From NCBI GenBank assembly GCA_025093555.1, contig JAIWNF010000014.1, positions 682,001 through 746,000 on the forward strand: 64,000 nucleotides of DNA, given 5' to 3'. Below, one piece after another: positions 60,642-64,000 of the stretch. This stretch comes from Circinella umbellata. Lineage: Eukaryota; Mucoromycota; Mucoromycetes; Mucorales; Lichtheimiaceae. Position numbers and translations under genes: made by a program. How positions within the stretch are numbered: the first letter of the stretch is position 1; every line of letters starts with the position of its first letter. Below the pieces are notes generated by a model. That model ran no database searches, had not been told where the DNA came from, and worked only from the letters and a program-made list of their open reading frames with translations.

Positions 60642-63435
60642 ATAAAAAAAAAAGGTCAAAGACAGTTTAAAAAAAAGGGAGAGAGAGAAGGGAACAAAAT
60701 TACAAAAATTGCTGTATTAAAAAAGAAAATCAGGTAAAGAATCCAGTCTGTTGTTATGGAAGCATACTTCCTTTTGTCAACACACATAAAAAATGTGTTC
60801 GGTATTTCAAAATATATCCCTTTATCATTTCAACCCCTTCTTTCTCCCCTGCTAGATGACCTTCAAAACTACTAATCCCCTTAATTTCTTTGATGAAACT
60901 AGAATATTCTGACTGGTCAGCGTATATGACTTACATTGAACAATAGATTTATTAACGATGCTAGCTTGCATGCTTTTTTTTTTGCTTTTTAAGCTACGTA
61001 GTTGTGAGTTTATTAATATTGTTTCACAGGTTATACCAAAAAAACAATAACAGTATTATAAATAAAACTATTATAATGCTATTAGGATGGCGATTTGTTC
61101 AATAAAGAGACAAGAAGAAATAAAAAATGGTCCGGTGTTTTTTTTTCCTTGTGCCACGATTGTACACATTACGTATAGACCTATTGATAACTATCTCGAA
61201 AAGTTTTCATCAAACTATTATTGTATAATTATTAGAAGCCTTTTTCTCGTATTTATCGGAACGATATCCGAGTCCGAATCTTGGTGTATGACAAACCTCA
61301 CGACTTTCTGTACCTTAGAGCTCACACACGTACGGTATTATATATATGTATATATAGTAAACAAAGCAATAGATGCAAGTTACAAACTCGTATGACTGGG
61401 AATAATAGTCTGCTAACAAGTACAAACCGAACAAGACTCTTATGTTCGTTATTATTGTCATGGATTGGAGCTTGAATCGGATAAAAAATGTAGAAGGGTT
61501 TCGCATTTTCAATAATAAGTTAGTTGTAATAAGTGATATTTAAATATCCCAACAACTTCTTATAAAACATCAATATAGCACTGGTTATCAGGGCTGCCAA
61601 TCATATTAAATACGCGCTTATTATTATTATTTTGCATTGAATCCTAGGAAATCTTGCTGTTACAAAATATATACCGCTTCAGCAACGATCTTATTTTTTA
61701 AATTCATCATGTATATTTCTACATTAAATATATTGTTAAACAGCTTATACACCATTGTTAAACTCTCATAAATATATTTTGTACGTATTTATTTTTGGAG
61801 TCTGTTATGTATCATAGCTTGTAATAAACATATATTTTAATATATACTAATCTATACAATGCGTAGCATTTTTAATATCTTTATTTAGTAGATAATCAAG
61901 TTTTTAAATTATGGGTTTTAAAGATTTATCATATTACTTTGATAATTATAGATGATTGTTCGTAATTATCTCCATACGTATATCAAGTGTCAATACTTAT
62001 AACTTATTACTGATCTCTACAGCTAACTATCCACGTAAATATACCTCCACACCAATTGTCACATTACTTAAAGTAATAGTTGTAAGACACTTCTCATACA
62101 CTAACATGTTCCATATAGTTAAATGTACTTTGAGCTTGAGTACTTGCTATTAGAAGCCCATCCATCAGAGAATATAGCTAATTAACAGTATCCTCATCAA
62201 TAATGCCAGCAGTTTCACAAATGGAGTCTAGACTAAACATTGGATAAATAATAATACTGAATGTGTTTTGACAATTGAATTGATGTAACGCGAACAAGAT
62301 ATTGAAAAATTTGGCAGCCTAGCTAAAGAATAGTAACGTAATTGTTATAGTCTAGATTATGTACTTCTGTTATACTTACTGTATATAAGCTTTAATAATA
62401 ACGTATCAAAAAATAATAATAAATATTATAATTATAGAGAAGATTTTCATACAGATCTATTCATATCGTGTATATATAAATGAAAAAAGGTTTCAATTCC
62501 TTGATTCTATTGTTATACAACAATTAATGTACCTAATGGAAAATAATATTGTTTAAATACATGATACATATAATATCCCATCGAATAGCAACATCATTTA
62601 CGTATAGAGCATATTTTCTGAATGCATGTCTAATTTGAACTCTAAAATGTTAGTTAGCAACGTACAATGTTGCATATTCTTCTTATTGAAAAGAAAGAAA
62701 GAAAAAAAAAATATTGTTGCATACATATATGTAGTACATGTGAAAGTTTTGTCACATGTAGCATGAAAGTTTATTGCTACGTAATTATATAAAAATGAAA
62801 AAATGAATTGATTTTCATGTATAACATGGTCATACAATCACTACAGCATATTAAATTGTATCAAGACATCGTATCATATTCTCGATCTTATACATCTTGA
62901 AAAGCTTATTTTTTTTGGGTGCGATGTACAGTGGACCTCCCCCACTAATTTCACATTCCTTAACTTCCATGAAAAGCAAAATAGAAAATAGATGGTTATA
63001 TATGTAGCCAAGAGGGTAACTCGTGATAATTAGTAAAAGAAACACATTTGTGATTATCGCAAAAAAGTTTTTAACTGCAGTATATCATTTCTCAAAAAAA
63101 AAGGAGATATTAATATTCTTTGATTATTGAATTGAGATGATAAAAAAAAAAGAAAAAGAAAAAGAAAGAGTAAGATAGAAGCAAATGTGTCTTTGTTGTA
63201 AAAAAATAAAAAATAAGATGGTATCAATAAGTATATATAAATATATAAAAAAAGAGAAAGAAGAAAATGTACAAATGCAAAATGAATTAAAACATAAAAA
63301 AAAAAATATGATGCTTTTTGAGCTATTAGAAAAAAAAAGAAAAAGAAAAGAAATATTGAAGGAGGAGCAATTGAAGGAAAAATAATCATTTTGATTGATC
63401 GTAAAAAAGAAAAAAAAAGAGAGAGAAAGGTAAAA
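60642..63435. other. Long AT-rich gene-free region
   Basis: 2.8 kb between the copy B start and the stop of the cysteine-rich gene. Only short AT-type open frames are seen. TACAGTGGACCTCCCCC at 62927-62943 resembles the TA-flanked CAGTGGAAC end of the MITE-like element at 14434 but has no visible partner. From 63100 to 63430 the + strand is strongly purine-rich, probably the 3' untranslated region of the next gene. Confidence 0.5.
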
Positions 63436-63990
63436 CTAATGACCAAATTTACGAGGTGCTATATTACATTCAGATGCCCTTGAACAATTTGCTTGTGAAG
63501 AACAATCAGTAATATTACACCCAGAAGGTGAAGTTGTAATAACTGGAGTCCGTCTTCTATTAACATGACCTTTGCCACCACAACATTTACCATTGACACT
63601 ATTCTTCCCACCACAGCATTGTGAATTTTTCTTGCTATTGCCACTACAACATGTTGATGATGAGTGTGATCTCTTTGATTGTACCGACGTAGTAATCTTA
63701 AGATTTGTTGAGGTATCAATATTCATATGAATGTTGCCACCAACGCCAGGATTATTTGCTGTATTTGCTATTATCGTTCCAGAATGGAAGTCCCGTTTCC
63801 GATACCGATCATCCAAATAGACAACTTTGATAAAGTTTCCAAAATCGCAAACCAAACCAGAGCCATTTAATGGAACTACGTGTCGTATAGTCGAGAACGG
63901 TAACATTTCTGATGCTTCATCATATTCATCCTCGTCATCGTCGTAATGATAATCGTCACGACTGTTTTTGGCGAGTACTTTTCCACTCAT
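63436..63990 (-). CDS. Cysteine-rich protein with CC-x9-CC-x9-CC repeats, possibly 5'-incomplete
   Basis: One open exon of 184 codons ending at TAG. It opens with ATG at 63990, but the frame has no stop before the window edge, so this may be an internal or terminal exon of a longer gene. The N-terminal part is acidic (DDYHYDDDEDEYDE), followed by a short globular-looking stretch (RHVVPLNGSGLVCDFGNFIKVVYLDD). The C-terminal third is Cys-rich: three cysteine pairs spaced exactly nine residues apart (CCSGNSKKNSQ / CCGGKNSVNGK / CCGGKG), a basic HVNRRR, then CNITDC..C..C with spacing x4, x5, x5. Ten cysteines suggest metal binding. I do not recognise a family; no function is assigned. Confidence 0.65.
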   Translation of the reverse strand: MSGKVLAKNSRDDYHYDDDEDEYDEASEMLPFSTIRHVVPLNGSGLVCDFGNFIKVVYLDDRYRKRDFHSGTIIANTANNPGVGGNIHMNIDTSTNLKITTSVQSKRSHSSSTCCSGNSKKNSQCCGGKNSVNGKCCGGKGHVNRRRTPVITTSPSGCNITDCSSQANCSRASECNIAPRKFGH

Positions 63991-64000
63991 ATCATGTCGT

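Noticed and set aside
63054..63446. 130-codon open frame rich in Phe, Leu and Ser
   Set aside because: It is a translation of a purine/pyrimidine-biased run in the 3' flank of the cysteine-rich gene; low complexity, overlapping the real stop.

Overview
This window is eukaryotic nuclear DNA from a filamentous fungus, most likely an early-diverging lineage such as Mucoromycota (Mucorales). The sequence is AT-rich. Nearly all genes are interrupted by short introns of about 40-100 bases with GTAAGT/GTATGT-type donors and TATAG/TTTAG-type acceptors, and coding regions are separated by 0.2-2.8 kb of AT-rich spacer. The protein set is fungal: Ugo1, a long Sen1, fungal-type Trk transporters, an ENA-type ATPase, chorismate mutase and a multi-ZZ NBR1. 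Placement below 'fungus' is inferred from style only.

Layout. 1-14 kb: 3' part of an ENA-type Na+/K+ ATPase (+); Ugo1 mitochondrial fusion protein (-); a secreted ureohydrolase/agmatinase (-); CPSF30/Yth1 (-), divergent with Hrd3/SEL1L (+). 15-31 kb: prohibitin-2 (-); a seven-helix membrane protein (-); a 13-exon Sen1 helicase (-). 31-48 kb: mitochondrial ribosomal protein mS33 (-); an SMP/C2 membrane-contact protein (-); fibrillarin Nop1 (-), divergent with an F-box/LRR protein (+); secreted GH37 trehalase (-); a DOC/galactose-binding-like protein with a 14-nt microexon (-); chorismate mutase with a 22-nt microexon (-). 50-64 kb: NBR1-type selective autophagy receptor (-); a tandem pair of Trk potassium transporters (-); and, at the right edge, a cysteine-rich protein with exact CC-x9-CC-x9-CC spacing (-).

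How the genes relate. This is an ordinary gene neighbourhood, not an operon or obvious biosynthetic cluster. Two loose themes recur: cation homeostasis (ENA ATPase at one end, duplicated Trk transporters at the other) and ER/mitochondria/autophagy quality control (Ugo1, Hrd3, Phb2, tricalbin-like, NBR1). I rebuilt exon-intron structures by hand, requiring GT-AG borders and frame continuity. Every model closes in frame, but two junctions, one in HRD3 and one in the DOC-like gene, need RNA evidence.

I found no tRNA, rRNA, CRISPR array, intact transposon or clear novel multi-gene system. The best candidates for something undescribed are the cysteine-rich edge protein, the DOC-like protein with its microexon, the Cys-rich seven-helix protein, and two small MITE-like repeat structures.
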